Part shown: positions 35,373-50,473 of the stretch, one piece after another | How positions within the stretch are numbered: the stretch's first letter is position 1 | How the letters are laid out: each line of letters starts with the position of its first letter | Origin: Amphimedon queenslandica | Lineage: Eukaryota; Porifera; Demospongiae; Haplosclerida; Niphatidae | Length of the DNA stretch: 61,592 nt | NCBI RefSeq assembly: GCF_000090795.2 | Contig: NW_003546245.1 | Location: 972,578-1,034,169, forward strand | Direction: 5' to 3' | Notes under the pieces: model-generated | Told to the model about the DNA's origin: nothing | The model's database searches: none | The model's input: the letters and a program-made list of their open reading frames with translations, nothing else | Translations under genes and position numbers: made by a program

Positions 35373-35529
35373 TCTTTATATAAAAGACTCCAGCCCCGCC
35401 CCTAAACTGAGCCACGCCCATCAAAGACACTAAATCTGATTGGTCCTATGAGTGATGTTTGCCAAATAAGGTAATACTAGTGGTACAAGGAGAGGCGAGG
35501 AAGCCTTGATAAGATATGCCCTTATATGG
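35373..35529 (-). promoter_or_regulatory. Actin promoter with TATA, GC/CACCC, CCAAT and two CArG boxes
   Basis: Read on the minus strand, upstream of the start at 35251: a TATA box (TTTATATAAA) at 35375-35385; GC-rich boxes at 35394-35419, including AGCCACGCCC (35410-35419); an inverted ATTGG, that is CCAAT, at 35439-35443; and two perfect serum-response-factor sites of form CC(A/T)6GG, CCAAATAAGG at 35462-35471 and CCTTATATGG at 35520-35529. CCAAT, CArG and TATA together form the arrangement known from vertebrate cytoplasmic actin promoters. Regulation by SRF is inferred from the motifs. Confidence 0.75.
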
Positions 35530-35894
35530 AGTAAACGACGGGCGCAGTTCAACTAGGGTATTCATATCTGGGAGGTGTTGTTTGTCCAGTATAAGTTACA
35601 GATATGATGGAAATTCATAATAACAATTATAATGACAGCTCCAGAAGTTTCTGGAGGTCTACACTAAGTGGCTATTCTTTCTATAAAGAGCTGTAAAAAG
35701 CCACACTTTAACCTCAGAACACTTAGCAAGCATCAAGATTTGACCACAAACCCAGCCTGCCCCACCACACACTTAATCTAATTGTAACTAAAATAGAAAC
35801 ACCAGATAAAACACTATAAAACAAGAGAGAAAACAGTGATTAGCGAAAATATCATTATCATCATAACATTATTAGAGAGTTCGTGACGTCTTTA
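35530..35894. other. Spacer between actin promoter and AIMP2 3' end
   Basis: No convincing open frame, repeat or RNA gene is seen here. It holds the distal actin upstream region and the 3' flank of the minus-strand AIMP2 gene. Confidence 0.5.
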
Positions 35895-39613
<3,719 letters not shown>

Positions 39614-39876
39614 TTCATCAAAATAAAAGAGTTTATTATACCCCTGTTGTATGCTGACAAAGAAGGTATCCACGTGGGAGGAATCACAGTTATCACACCC
39701 ATTTAATGGTAATAATTTATTCATAGCTATCTATGAATATTAATTAGGCAGTGTTTTGACGGCGTGGCTTAAATTATTAAAACCACGCCCAGATATAATT
39801 TTCAACTGAGAAGATTTGCTGTGTGTTGTGTGTTTCTATTTTTAAATTCAACTATATTCATTACCCAGGTTTTATT
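39614..39876. promoter_or_regulatory. Bidirectional promoter, AIMP2 / PRPSAP
   Basis: The 263 bp between two divergent start codons contain an inverted pair of CACCC/GC-like boxes, GGCGTGGCTT at 39761-39770 and AACCACGCCC at 39781-39790. They form a short palindrome with one arm pointing to each gene. No TATA box is evident near either start. Confidence 0.55.
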
Positions 39877-42239
39877 ATGGCAGTATCTTGGACCGGTAAT
39901 AAATTACCACACGGGACAATGTCCACGCCATATGCAAAAGGAATGATAGTAATATCAGGGAGCTCCTGTAAGGAGCTTGCTGCTTCAGTCACAAGGCATG
40001 TGAAAGAGCTCATTTTCTGCTTAAAAATCATCATTTTTTGGCTCATTGTTCATATTTAGTCTTTAAAATGACCTCGTTCTTTCCCTCGTTAGGCGTATGG
40101 ACGTCCCTCTCTCTCCAACTGACATAAAGAAGGACTCGAGCAACGAGACTCACGTCGACATCAATGTCTCTGTGAGAGGAAAAGATGTCTTCATTATTCA
40201 AACTGGTCATGGGTAGGAGGCACCTTTATAATTTATTCATTCATTTTGAATCTTTATGCAGAAATCTTTCATGCAATGACCTCCTGATGGAGCTGTTTAT
40301 TCTTACTTATGCCTGCAGGACATCTTCTGCAAGGAAAATAATTGGTAAAATTCAAATTATATAATATTTTAAGGCAATTTGTGAAATTACAGGCTATTAT
40401 ATATATAGCATCAAGAGTAAATAATGAGTGTATTATTTACTCTTGATAGGTTCATTTTGAACATATTTGATATGCAATCACAAAACTGAAACTATTACTA
40501 AGTATTTCAAAGTTGTTTAAATAACTGGATGTCATTTTGCAGGCGTGATACCTTATCTGCCATACAGCACTCATTGCATAATGAGAAGAAGAGGTTGTGT
40601 CACTGCTAAGCTCTTAGCATCGATGATGGCAAAGTCAGGTAAGGAGAGAGGGGAGGGTATTGGAAAAGAGGAGGGATATATCTGTAGTGTAAAAACTTTG
40701 AAAGGTTATGTCAATTTTGAGGGTGTATCTGTATAGATAACTTTCTTAATTGATTATCTAGGTCTCAGCCATTTAGTGACTATGGATCTCTATCATAAAG
40801 AGATCCAAGGATTTTTTGACTTTCCTGTCGATAATCTAAGATGTTCGCAGTTCCTCATTCAATACATTACCAGTCATGTAAGTAGACATCTCTCTCAATA
40901 GGTGGCATTGCCCTCTATAGAGAGTGGCACATTGAAGACATAATGTGAACATACTCTGCCAACATAATACTTTAATAATAATGATGATGATAGTAATAGT
41001 AGCATCTAAACTGGGAGCATGCTGCCCACATGATCTTGATAATACTCTTATGTGGCAGATGTTTTACGTATATTATGCTCCTAGCCTGTTTGATTTTGAT
41101 AGACACACTGATAAGTTTTTATTTATTTATTCATTTTTAGATACCAGACTATAAGAATGGAGTTGTTGTGGCTAGATACCCTGGAGTTACATTAAGGTAA
41201 ATGTCTGCTGTTCCTTTCTTTAATTCTAGTCTCTTGTCTCTCACAGAGCTACCTCGTTTGCTGAAAGGCTCAGACTCTCCCTTGCCGTTATTCATGGCGA
41301 AGTAAAAGATCCACATGACGGTCGTAATTCTCCGCCTCCTGACGACCACACCCCACGAAGAATACGTAAATTAATAAAAATTATATATAACATAATTAAT
41401 TATTAGTATTATTGTTGTTGTTGTTTTTGTAGAAGTCGCACGTAAGGAGAAGCCTCCGTTAAATATAGTAGGAGATGTTGAGGGCCACAACGCATTTATC
41501 ATTGTGAGTTGTACAGCAGCACTGTTACTTATTTCAGGCATAATAATGTGCTTACAGCCTTACTTGATACAGTAGGTGCCCACAGGTGTTTGGAGGTGTC
41601 TATTACTGTAATTTCCTTTATTCAATGCAATGTACATGAATGCATATTATTTGCTCTGTTGCATAAGGGAAGGAACTAATAATTTTTATTTAATTTTAAT
41701 TTTGTGTGTTAGGATGATGTCATTGATGAAGTGGACAGTCTAATAGCAGCTGCCCAGTGCATCAAGAAAAGTGGAGCAAAGAAAATATTTGTCGTGGCGA
41801 CACACGCTCCTCTCTCCGGGGATAGCCCCAAGAAGCTACAAGAATCCTGCATCGATCAGGTAATTGCGACTAAATTGGAACTCAAAAAATATATTTAAAA
41901 CCCTGACAATCAAAATTGCAATTTTTAAAAAAACGTTCTACATAGCACAAGAGCATGCAAACGTAATAAAATGTAGTGTAGTCATTTATGCATTTGGTGT
42001 AAATCGACAAAGGAAGGACTATAATTATTGAAGTACATTTTAAAATTGAATGTATCGATTAATGTACTTAATTTTTACAGGCAATTGTTACAAATACTAT
42101 TCCTCAAGAGGAGAACTCAAAGATATGCACAAAGCTTCAAACCATCGACATAAGCGTGATGTTATCTGAAGCGATCAGACGCATCTATCACGGCGAATCA
42201 ATGTCTTATTTATTCAAAAACGTGCCACTGGAAGATTAA
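39877..42239 (+). CDS. Phosphoribosyl pyrophosphate synthase-associated protein (PRPSAP)
   Basis: Ten exons (39877-39995, 40093-40212, 40262-40344, 40543-40638, 40762-40877, 41141-41196, 41247-41365, 41433-41503, 41713-41859, 42081-42239) give 361 aa. Family motifs: [84 protein letters not shown] and the ending [17 protein letters not shown]. PRPSAPs are inactive homologues of PRPP synthetase that bind and restrain the active enzyme in nucleotide synthesis; a PRPSAP-type insert ([13 protein letters not shown]) before the PRPP loop supports this over PRPS itself. The first intron must begin with GC (AAG|GCATGT) to keep frame, giving the expected Arg-Arg junction. An AATAAA signal is at about 42338. 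A perfect hairpin repeat lies in intron 3. Confidence 0.92.
40410..40447. repeat. Perfect hairpin element (copy 2)
   Basis: ATCAAGAGTAAATAAT (40410-40425) is followed by a 6-base loop and its exact reverse complement (40432-40447), in PRPSAP intron 3. It shares its arm with the hairpin at 45-83. Confidence 0.75.
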
Positions 42240-42399
42240 AATGTATACTATTTTATGTGTGTATGTGTCAGTTTTTGTCTTTTTCCATCAGTTTAGCAAG
42301 TTTATCTACACAAAACATAACACAACATTGTATTATAATAAATGTTCATTATCATTGTGTCATTAGTGTTATTACTATTATAATACTGTCATTATCGAG

Positions 42400-42716
42400 T
42401 TAATTCAAAACCCTAATTAAGTACTCACTGTGATTTTCTTTTAATACTGACGCTGGATCCGATTCATATAGTACTAGACTGCTACCATATTTTTTATACA
42501 CACCCTAAAATGCAGTATCAGTATGTATTATAAATGGCTCACATATAAAAAGTAACAATTATAAATACAGGTCAATCCATTGCTCTCGTACTTTTGGCTT
42601 CTTTCTAGAAGAGAGTTCTGATTCTATCAATTTACATGTTCTTATTTCTTTAACCTGTAATTTAATAATAATTTTTAAAGATAAAAACTAGTCAATGCTA
42701 CCTGATTTTCATCCAT
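42400..42716 (-). CDS. Small three-exon gene, 60 aa, prefoldin-beta-like (ASDURF-like?)
   Basis: Too short for a simple frame search. Exons 42716-42702 (MDENQ), 42654-42592 (VKEIRTCKLIESELSSRKKP then K) and 42504-42400 (GVYKKYGSSLVLYESDPASV, then LKENHSEYLIRVLN, stop) join in phase 0 through GT-AG introns, giving 183 nt. The order of a basic helix (ELSSRKKPK), VYKKYGSSLVLYE and then a Leu-rich helix resembles the beta-hairpin region of small prefoldin-beta-like proteins such as ASDURF; this is a weak, by-eye likeness. It starts 114 bp from the PDIA4 start codon, head to head, with two CACCC-like decamers between. An alternative reading without the second intron gives 36 aa. Confidence 0.5.
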
Positions 42717-42724
42717 TTAATACA

Positions 42725-42759
42725 GGGCGTGGCTACATTAATTAAAACAGGGTGTGGCT
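42725..42759. promoter_or_regulatory. Paired CACCC-like boxes upstream of PDIA4
   Basis: GGGCGTGGCT at 42725-42734 and GGGTGTGGCT at 42750-42759 lie between the divergent starts of the small 60-aa gene and PDIA4. They match decamers upstream of other genes in the window and could serve both genes. Confidence 0.5.
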
Positions 42760-42829
42760 GGTACACGTGGAACAATCACATAGGTCTACGTGTCTTCATC
42801 CCACCCTAACGCCTATTCTTTGGAGTATC

Positions 42830-44683
42830 ATGGAGTTCTCTTTACTTTTCATTGCCCTCCTTTTAGTTAGCAGTATCAGTGGTATCAGAGCAGAGGATGA
42901 GGAAGCTGAGACTCCCTCGAGTAGCAAAAATGACGAAGACCCCGTCCTTGTTCTCACCTCAGACAACTTTACTCAAACGATCGAAAGTGAGAAGTTAATC
43001 CTTGTCGAGTTCTACGCCCCCTGGTGTGGACACTGCAAGAACCTAGCCCCGGAGTACAAGGTGGCGGCGAGAGAGCTCCTCTCTCACGATCCTCCCATTC
43101 CTTTAGCTAAAGTTGATGCAACCTCAAACGAAGAGTTGGCTCGTCAATACGAGGTCACTGGGTATCCAACAATGAAGGTTTTTCACGACAAGGTTCCATA
43201 TGAGTACGAGGGTCCAAGAAAGGCGGACGGGATTGTGTCGTACATGAAACGTGAGGCTAGTCCGGATTGGAAACCACCCGTAGACCCTGTCCTTGTCTTA
43301 ACCGCTGAGAACTTTACCGAGACGACTAATAACGCGGACATAATACTGGTTGAGTTCTATGCCCCGTGGTGCGGCCATTGCAAGCAGTTGGCTCCGCAGT
43401 ATAAGAAAGCAGCCGATATGCTTCAAAGAGCAAATACCGGGATTAGTCTAGCTAAAGTCGATGCTACAGTTGAAACTGAACTGGCTAAGAAATACGATGT
43501 GAGTGGTTTCCCAACCATGAAGCTCTTTCGCCGAGGGGAAGTTTTTGAGTATAGTGGACCACGGGACGCTCAAGGTATCGCCACTTACATGGTAAAACAA
43601 GCAGAGCCAGCTCTGAGTCTACTCGTCTCTCCGAAAGACCTTGGGTTTCTCCTTAAGGAGGAGACCCCAGTCGTTGTTGGATACTTTGAGAATGAAGAAT
43701 TAAGCGAGTTTAAAGCGTATGCCAGTGTAGCTAATGAAGGACGAGAGGAGCCTCTGCTGTTTCGATATTTTACTGAAGAGGACATGGCAAAGAAATACAA
43801 GTTGAAGCCTAATTCGTTAGCAGTCTTCCTACCGCGTGTCCTACAATCGAAATTTGAGCCAAACGTAAAGTACTACAAGGGAACACTCTCAGGTCCTGCC
43901 AAGGAACTAGTCGGTGAGCTAAAGAAACTATCACGTCCTATAGTTGGGCTTCGTAATCGTAACAATGTCCCAGGCCTCTATGCTACCTTCCCTCTCATGA
44001 TTGGGTACATATCCAATGAAGATGAAGAGAATTCTCTCGACTACTGGAGGTCAAAGCTAGCCCCAATAGCAAAGAAACACAACGACATCATATTTGCCAT
44101 CTCCTATGAGGCGGAATTCAAGGAAGAGCTAAAGGCACTGAATCCAAACGATGACATGGAAGACATATTCTTTGTGCTCTGGGGAAACGAGAAAGAAAAG
44201 TATACCTACTCCTCCGATGAAGTGAGCTCCAAGGACATTGAGAGGTTCATTAATAATTACAAGACCGGGAAGCTAAAGCCTTTCCTTCGCTCTCAGCCTA
44301 TACCCGACAAACAGGCTGGGCCAGTCGTCACTGTCGTTGCAAAAACCTTCAAGGAGATTGTATACGACCCTAAGAAAGACGTTCTCATAGAGTTTTATGC
44401 CCCTTGGTGTGGCCACTGTAAATCCTTAGCTCCAAAGTACAAATCTCTGGCTAAGAAATACAAAGACAACGAGAAACTTGTTATTGCTAAGTTTGATGCT
44501 ACAGCTAACGATGCCCCAGCAGAATTTGAGTTCAGCGGATTCCCGACTTTGTTTTTTGTGGCGGCCGGTGAAAATAGCAAGCCTCTTTCTTACGATGGGG
44601 AGACAGAAGTGAAGGCTATGGTAGAGTTCTTGGAGGAGAATGCTGTGTATTCTCTTGGAGGTGGTAGTAAGGAGGAGCTCTAA
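42830..44683 (+). CDS. PDIA4: Protein disulfide isomerase A4 (ERp72-like)
   Basis: A 617-aa intronless frame. The Met at 42830 is chosen because it starts a signal peptide (MEFSLLFIALLLVSSISGIR); an upstream in-frame ATG at 42752 would bury it. Three thioredoxin domains each carry FYAPWCGHCK (about residues 60, 175 and 525), the first two adjacent (a0-a), then two redox-inactive domains (b, b'), then the third (a'). An acidic stretch follows the signal peptide. The C-terminus KEEL is the ER-retention signal typical of ERp72/PDIA4. Role: oxidation and isomerisation of disulfides in the ER lumen. Being intronless among intron-rich neighbours is unusual and might reflect retrocopying or intron loss. 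An AATAAA occurs at about 44891. Confidence 0.95.
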   Translation: MEFSLLFIALLLVSSISGIRAEDEEAETPSSSKNDEDPVLVLTSDNFTQTIESEKLILVEFYAPWCGHCKNLAPEYKVAARELLSHDPPIPLAKVDATSNEELARQYEVTGYPTMKVFHDKVPYEYEGPRKADGIVSYMKREASPDWKPPVDPVLVLTAENFTETTNNADIILVEFYAPWCGHCKQLAPQYKKAADMLQRANTGISLAKVDATVETELAKKYDVSGFPTMKLFRRGEVFEYSGPRDAQGIATYMVKQAEPALSLLVSPKDLGFLLKEETPVVVGYFENEELSEFKAYASVANEGREEPLLFRYFTEEDMAKKYKLKPNSLAVFLPRVLQSKFEPNVKYYKGTLSGPAKELVGELKKLSRPIVGLRNRNNVPGLYATFPLMIGYISNEDEENSLDYWRSKLAPIAKKHNDIIFAISYEAEFKEELKALNPNDDMEDIFFVLWGNEKEKYTYSSDEVSSKDIERFINNYKTGKLKPFLRSQPIPDKQAGPVVTVVAKTFKEIVYDPKKDVLIEFYAPWCGHCKSLAPKYKSLAKKYKDNEKLVIAKFDATANDAPAEFEFSGFPTLFFVAAGENSKPLSYDGETEVKAMVEFLEENAVYSLGGGSKEEL

Positions 44684-45006
44684 CATGAGGGGCTGAGACA
44701 CTTTTGTATTTCAAACAATTTAATGTTATAGCTAGGAGTTGTATTATTATTTTTCAATTTTTGAGGGCTGTTAATTTTTTTGAAATTATTGAACCTACAA
44801 CTGGATATTAATAATGAATCCAATATTAATTTTTCAGTTCTCAATTCACATACATACATCCTACAGGTGAGCTTTTGAGTTTTTACTATAATAAAAAGTA
44901 TTGGTACAGATCAAAATATGGTACATATCAAATACTTTGTGTGTGTGTTTGTGCATGAGACAAATCGGAGAATAAATAATCAAAATAAGCGATAATGAAT
45001 ATAGTT
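44684..45006. other. Convergent 3' spacer
   Basis: AT-rich sequence between the PDIA4 stop and the RhoGEF stop, with no frame or repeat of note beyond candidate polyadenylation signals for both strands. Confidence 0.5.
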
Positions 45007-48000
45007 TTAATCTGCCATTGTTGATAACACTGTCTGACGGAGAAAGAATTTCATTTGATCCTAAAAAAGGAAAGAAAACTAAAAATCACTGCAGTCCAAT
45101 GCTGTATTAACTGACTTTGTTTTTTCCCCAGAAGTCTACAACACGACTGGGATCTTCAAAAGGGTCCAATGGCCTTTGAACTAAGATGAAAGAGAGAGCA
45201 CAGTAAATATGCTGAAATTGTTTTTATTGCTATTATTATTATTCTTACCAGTTTCATCTAGCGACATTTCGACAAGGGTCCATTGCAAGTGGAGCTCACT
45301 CTCAACTCTAAAGTACATCCTGACCACATCTTCAATCGTACTACCAACTGGTATCCTCAAAGTCTGTCATACAATGTACATAATAATAAAATATAATATT
45401 ATATTCTTCCTTCTCTCTTCCTCCTTTACCTTAAAGACTCCATCCCCAGTGTATACTCTAGCTACCCTCTCACTGTCTCTCAGTGGCGGTATTTCCCTCC
45501 CAGTCTAAGAAGGAAATCTGTTACTGAAGGAATGAATGAATGACTGTACTTACCACATCAACCATCCTTTGCTTCATATTCAGTATCATGTACATGGGAG
45601 CAGGTGTAAGCTAAAGGAGAGATATTTTTAACAAAAAATAATTAGTAAAAAGTATATAAATGGAATGGGATAGTATTACTTCATCATTTGATGGTTCCAA
45701 TGGTTTATTGTCATGACTGGAGACACATTGCGAAGGAAACCAACCAAAATTATCATCAATGATCCCAAGATACCTGCAACAAGGCCGTTGGGAGTCAGAA
45801 TGTGTACATTATTATTAAAATAATATGAAATAATAATTCTGCTATTGATAATTTTTGAGTTATGGCCCATGGTTTTTTTTCAAAAAATGGCTCCGAAAAC
45901 ACCCCAAATTTTTATTACATTTTCTGATATATATTGATGTCATTATGCTGTGTAGAAAGTTTGAGCTGATTCCGAGCTAAAATTTTTGAGTTATGGCCAT
46001 TTTTAAAAAATGGGCCAAATTTTGAAAAATACCCAAGGCTATAGCCCATGGTTTTTTTCAAAAAATGGCTCCGAAAACACCCCAAATTTTTATTACATTT
46101 TTTGATACATATTGATGCCCTTATGCTGTGTAGAAAGTTTGAGCTGATTCCGAGCTAAAATTTTTGAGTTATAACCATTGTAAAAAGCTAAGGTACATGT
46201 TGTAAATGCATAAATCTCATACAGGTATTACACATGTACATGTGCATTGTGTTCATTGCTAATTACCAATCAGGAGAAGGATCAAATGGCTCCTCTGAAG
46301 AATACAGACCCTATTTTACATAATACAAAGCAAATAAAAGTATAATAATCATAGATACAACATATTGTGGTAGATTGACTTACTGGCTTCCATCTGTCAT
46401 TAGTGTCCTTAAAACCAATGATAGACAACTCATCACCAGCTCTGAAACTTAATTCTAAAAAAGAGAAAAGGAAAGAGAGAGAGAGAGAAAGAGGAGAAAA
46501 GAAAAGTACAGAGCATTTGAGTTTCAATTTCAGAGCAAACTTGTCAACTAACCGTCCTTAAGCATCCCCAAATAACTGATTTTGGACTTGACATGGGCAC
46601 AATAGTACACCTCATCTGGTATACCCAAATGAATAATCAACTGAAATGAAAAGAAACAATTAAGACATTAAATCATGAGAAAGGCTAGCATAAGGTCCCA
46701 CTAACTTTACTAAAGAGTTGCTTCTGTGCTAGAATGTGCCTGTGTATCTCATTATACCACGAGTCTTTCTCTTCTACTGTGGAAGCCACAAACCGATACA
46801 ACTTATTAGGAGTGCCAAGAATAAAGCCTTAGGAACAAAAAAACAAATAATTATTATGAAAAGACGTGCTGAATTGTTTTGTCTATAGCCCATGAAATGA
46901 AGTAGACTGGCATTAAATATTAGTAGAACATTAGTCTGTGCTATCAACAATAATCATATTACCCATTAAATGTACTATTAAGTGATGGGGTGGGTTTTAC
47001 CTTTGTCTGGTATGTGAGGATTAGTCGATGAACTGCCAGTAAATGTGTCACTGATCCAAGCATGGACAAGCATTACTCTCTCTTTGAGTCTGAAGGAACG
47101 CTTGTTCTTACTTGTCGCCTAAAATTGACATTATAATAAAAAATAGACGAATAAATAAATATGAGTAGCATATAACAATACAATGCATTAATACACAGTA
47201 CCTGTGCAATGAGGATCACGTCACTGCATAGGAATATGTATCTATCGATTGAATCACTGAAGTCATTACTAGTCTTGTATATTGTACCCTCTTTAATGAA
47301 TTGCCTGAGAAGAAGAGAGAGAATGAAATACATATATGTATATATCATAGTGGGAATGAAATACATATATGTATGATAGTGGGTACCTTTGGTGCTCTAG
47401 TTCAAAGAATGACTTAAAACTAAGACTGTCTCTTGGCCCAGTCTCCAGTAAAGGCCTACACAGCAACCATATCAGATTATAATTTATAAAACAATGTGTA
47501 TGACATACTTTCTTTTCTTTAAAGTGGCTCCTTCTTTTCGAGCTATAAGAAATAAAAGAAAATCAACTCAAAATGACGTAATATCGTTACTCCTTACATC
47601 TCTTGAAATATTTCTTGGCCTGGACAATGTCCTGGGGGAAAGGAAAACAAGGCAATCAACACTAGACTAGTCATTAATGGCTGCTACTTACCACATCCTC
47701 ATTAGGGAATCTTTTAGAAATAGCAAACAACCTCAACTCATTCTCAGCTCGTCTTATGTTCTCGTTACAATCAGTTGCAATCTATCAGTAACAGCTGCCA
47801 GTAAAAAAACAATATCAACTTATTTATGACGTTTACTTTCTGTATGAGGACTAGTGCGTCTTTGACTGCAGTGTGATCACAATGATCCTATGAGAGAGAG
47901 AGGGGGGGAAAAGAAATTATCAGGATAGGGTCTGGTATTATCGAGTAGAAATCACGGACCTCGGGGGTATGTTTTAAAAGATCTTTAAGGAGAAGCTCGT

Positions 48001-48350
48001 ATCTCGGGACTCTCTGAATGGGCTCCAGCAAGAGAGAATCAAGAGTTCTCTGACACTCGAGCTCAGTCTTCTCTAGCCACTTCTGAAACTTGTCCTGCTT
48101 TGATATTTTCATCAAAACCTGATTAGGATACAGAAAGAAAAAGCAAGAGGAAAGAGATTATAATGACAAACAGCTCTCGGTTGACTCAATTGGTTAGTGA
48201 TTCTTATTACCTGTCTTCCAATGGTATGGTGGACTGCATACGTCATAAACAGTTTAAAATGTGCTCCCTATGATAACAAAATAAGCCAATAATTGTATGA
48301 CCACACAGACACAAGTAGACGTATATACACAGTTAAAGTATACAAAGAGA

Positions 48351-48386
<36 letters not shown>

Positions 48387-50473
48387 TTGAACAAAAACAT
48401 CTCCGATATGAGTCAGCTTATCATCCCAACCTTCCATTCTTGACTTTAGCTGAACATTAAGACTCTCACTAAGACTCAGGAGTGGCTATAAGTAACAGAT
48501 ACAGACATAATATTGTAAAATGATAGCAGGAGAAGGAAAACAGCAGCTGGTCACTTTCCCTCCCTTCACTTACTTGTATATGAGAAAAGATAGGCCCATA
48601 GTCTTCGTGAGGAATGACAGTCAGTGATTTGAGTGGCTCGACAAATTTCTGTCAAAAAAGAGAAATGATATTAAATGTACTAAATGTTATTGTTAATGGG
48701 GCAGTAAATATACACAGAATCTTGTGCTTTTTTGGCGAAAAGAGTTGCCATTATGCATTATCAACCACAAATTTGATTTATTACCACTACCATATAGGGC
48801 CTGTATTTATACTTTCTATTTTGACAGCTGTAGCGTGATACTACTACTACTACTCATTCCTCTAACACTCCACATGATGCTCCAATTTGTTTATTGTATT
48901 TTTGTGTAGACTAGAACAGGAATTATAGCATAACTACATAAAACATTCACTATTAATATGCTGTCACCACTCCTGGTAACCGATACGTTTGATGGCTATG
49001 TATAAGTGATTATGATTTCATTCCTAGTAATAATTCATTTATTTAGTATATTCTTGTCTTACTTCATTCAGCATTCTTAGCTTCCTCAGATAAGTTTCCT
49101 CTGATGTATACATTTCCTGAAAAACAAAGAGAAAGCAACTATAATTATCAATGTGCGTGTAGTTATTTGTACACTCCTCTCTATCTCTCCCCCTCTTCTT
49201 ACCAGAGCTATTTTTGATCTTCTTGATGAGTCAGATTCAGAGAAACGAGGATCTAATATTATTAACACAAAAATCAAATCATTGATCAAGAATCATCTCA
49301 GCTGACACACGGCTTACCATTACGATAGTCTTCCATAGAGCGGACGGGGATTTCACTAGAGACAAACAAAGATTATGTAAACAAGTTAAAAAAACAAGTT
49401 CAAGTTATGTTTCTATTAGTGTGATGCGTTTGCAAAGTGACAGAGAGAGAGAGAGAGGGAGGGAGTGGACTTAGTATGTTTATCAGAAACATTAATTAGT
49501 CAAAGAATTTCCATCAACTTCTCTCTATCTCTAATGTACCTCAGTCTATAAATCGGTGAGGTGTCTTCTGATACATAATTGAGCGGAAAGAACCCGATCT
49601 AAAAGTCACAAACATAATTCAGCTGCTACTTATGTCTATAAGTACCTCCAAGTCTTTTATTCTGAGTCCTCTCATCCACCCATCATCAAATGTCTCTGCT
49701 ACTAGGAGTATGTCACCCTGAGCAGGTCAAAAAGGTTAAAATGAATGTCTATATCATACATTATCTAATGATAGTGTTATAATGCTGTCATGAGTCTGTG
49801 GATAGTAAGTATTATAAAGGAAACTGCATATTGGAAAGGTCAGGAAGACCCAGGAGTAAAAATGAGTAAATAGTGGAAGAGAAGCCAAACTTTCCCTCAT
49901 TGTGGTTAGTGTTACCATGAACACACACAAACACACAGGCTAACCAAGTCCATTCTAAAATATTTATTTTATCCGGAGTAGAATATGCATTGATACTTCA
50001 TATTATACTAATAATTTGCATTGAACTTTATCCTCAGAGGCAAAACAACCTTGGAGCAGCTCATGCTTATGATTGAAAGAGAGCTGCTGATTAATGCACT
50101 CCAATAAACGAATTAGTATCACTAAACAAACTGTCCAATCACCACAGTTTGTCTTAAACACACTATAAGGATACTGTTGCTTCACTACCAAGTCTGTGGA
50201 ACCCTTTCATTGTAGTATTAAATGCATATTACAGTTCACTTGCTTTTTGTAAACTTAGCTCATCTGGTCTCTGTGCTGTAAAATTCCACAGGGCTATGTA
50301 TCTATCCAGTGCTTTATTAGGAGAAGAGCTGCAATGAGAAAAGAGTCAGAGAGAGAGAGAGAAAGAATGGAGTATGGTGAATGCACAAGTACACGTGTAT
50401 CATTTCACGCTCCATAAAAGAGAGGGTCTGTAGTCTCTACTTACACGTTACTGTCTCTCAGGGTTCCATTCAT
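45007..50473 (-). CDS. Rho guanine nucleotide exchange factor: SH3-DH-PH-SH3-RA
   Basis: About 28 short exons, roughly 690 aa. The start is the ATG at 50473 (MNGTLRDSNV). SH3-1 spans 50328-49540 (YIALWNFTAQRPDELSLQK, GDILLVAETFDDGW, GFFPLNYV). The DH domain spans about 49252-47694 (SEETYLRKLRML, KFQKWLEKTELECQRTLDSL, LLEPIQRVPRYELLLKDLLK), the last stretch being the conserved GTPase-facing helix. A PH domain follows (QFIKEGTIYKTS to DSWYNEIHRHI), then SH3-2 (LSFRAGDELSII, GIIDDNFGWFPSQ) and a C-terminal RA/ubiquitin-like fold (VYTGDGVFKTLRIPVGSTIE). Mapped exons include 50473-50445, 50328-50244, 49717-49646, 48485-48384, 48118-47960. The intron after DELSLQK needs a GC donor (AAA|GCAAGT). The last exon (FLRQTVLSTMAD) uses donor GTCAGT; without it a stop comes at 45107. 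It activates Rho-family GTPases at membranes; the exact subfamily is not recognised. Confidence 0.82.
45850..46185 (-). repeat. Two inverted units of the satellite family in a RhoGEF intron
   Basis: CCCATGGTTTTTT recurs at 45866 and 46045 (179 bp). The core TGCTGTGTAGAAAGTTTGAG and CTGATTCCGAGCTAAAA are reverse complements of the 177-bp family. ATAGCCCATGG marks the unit boundary. Confidence 0.85.
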
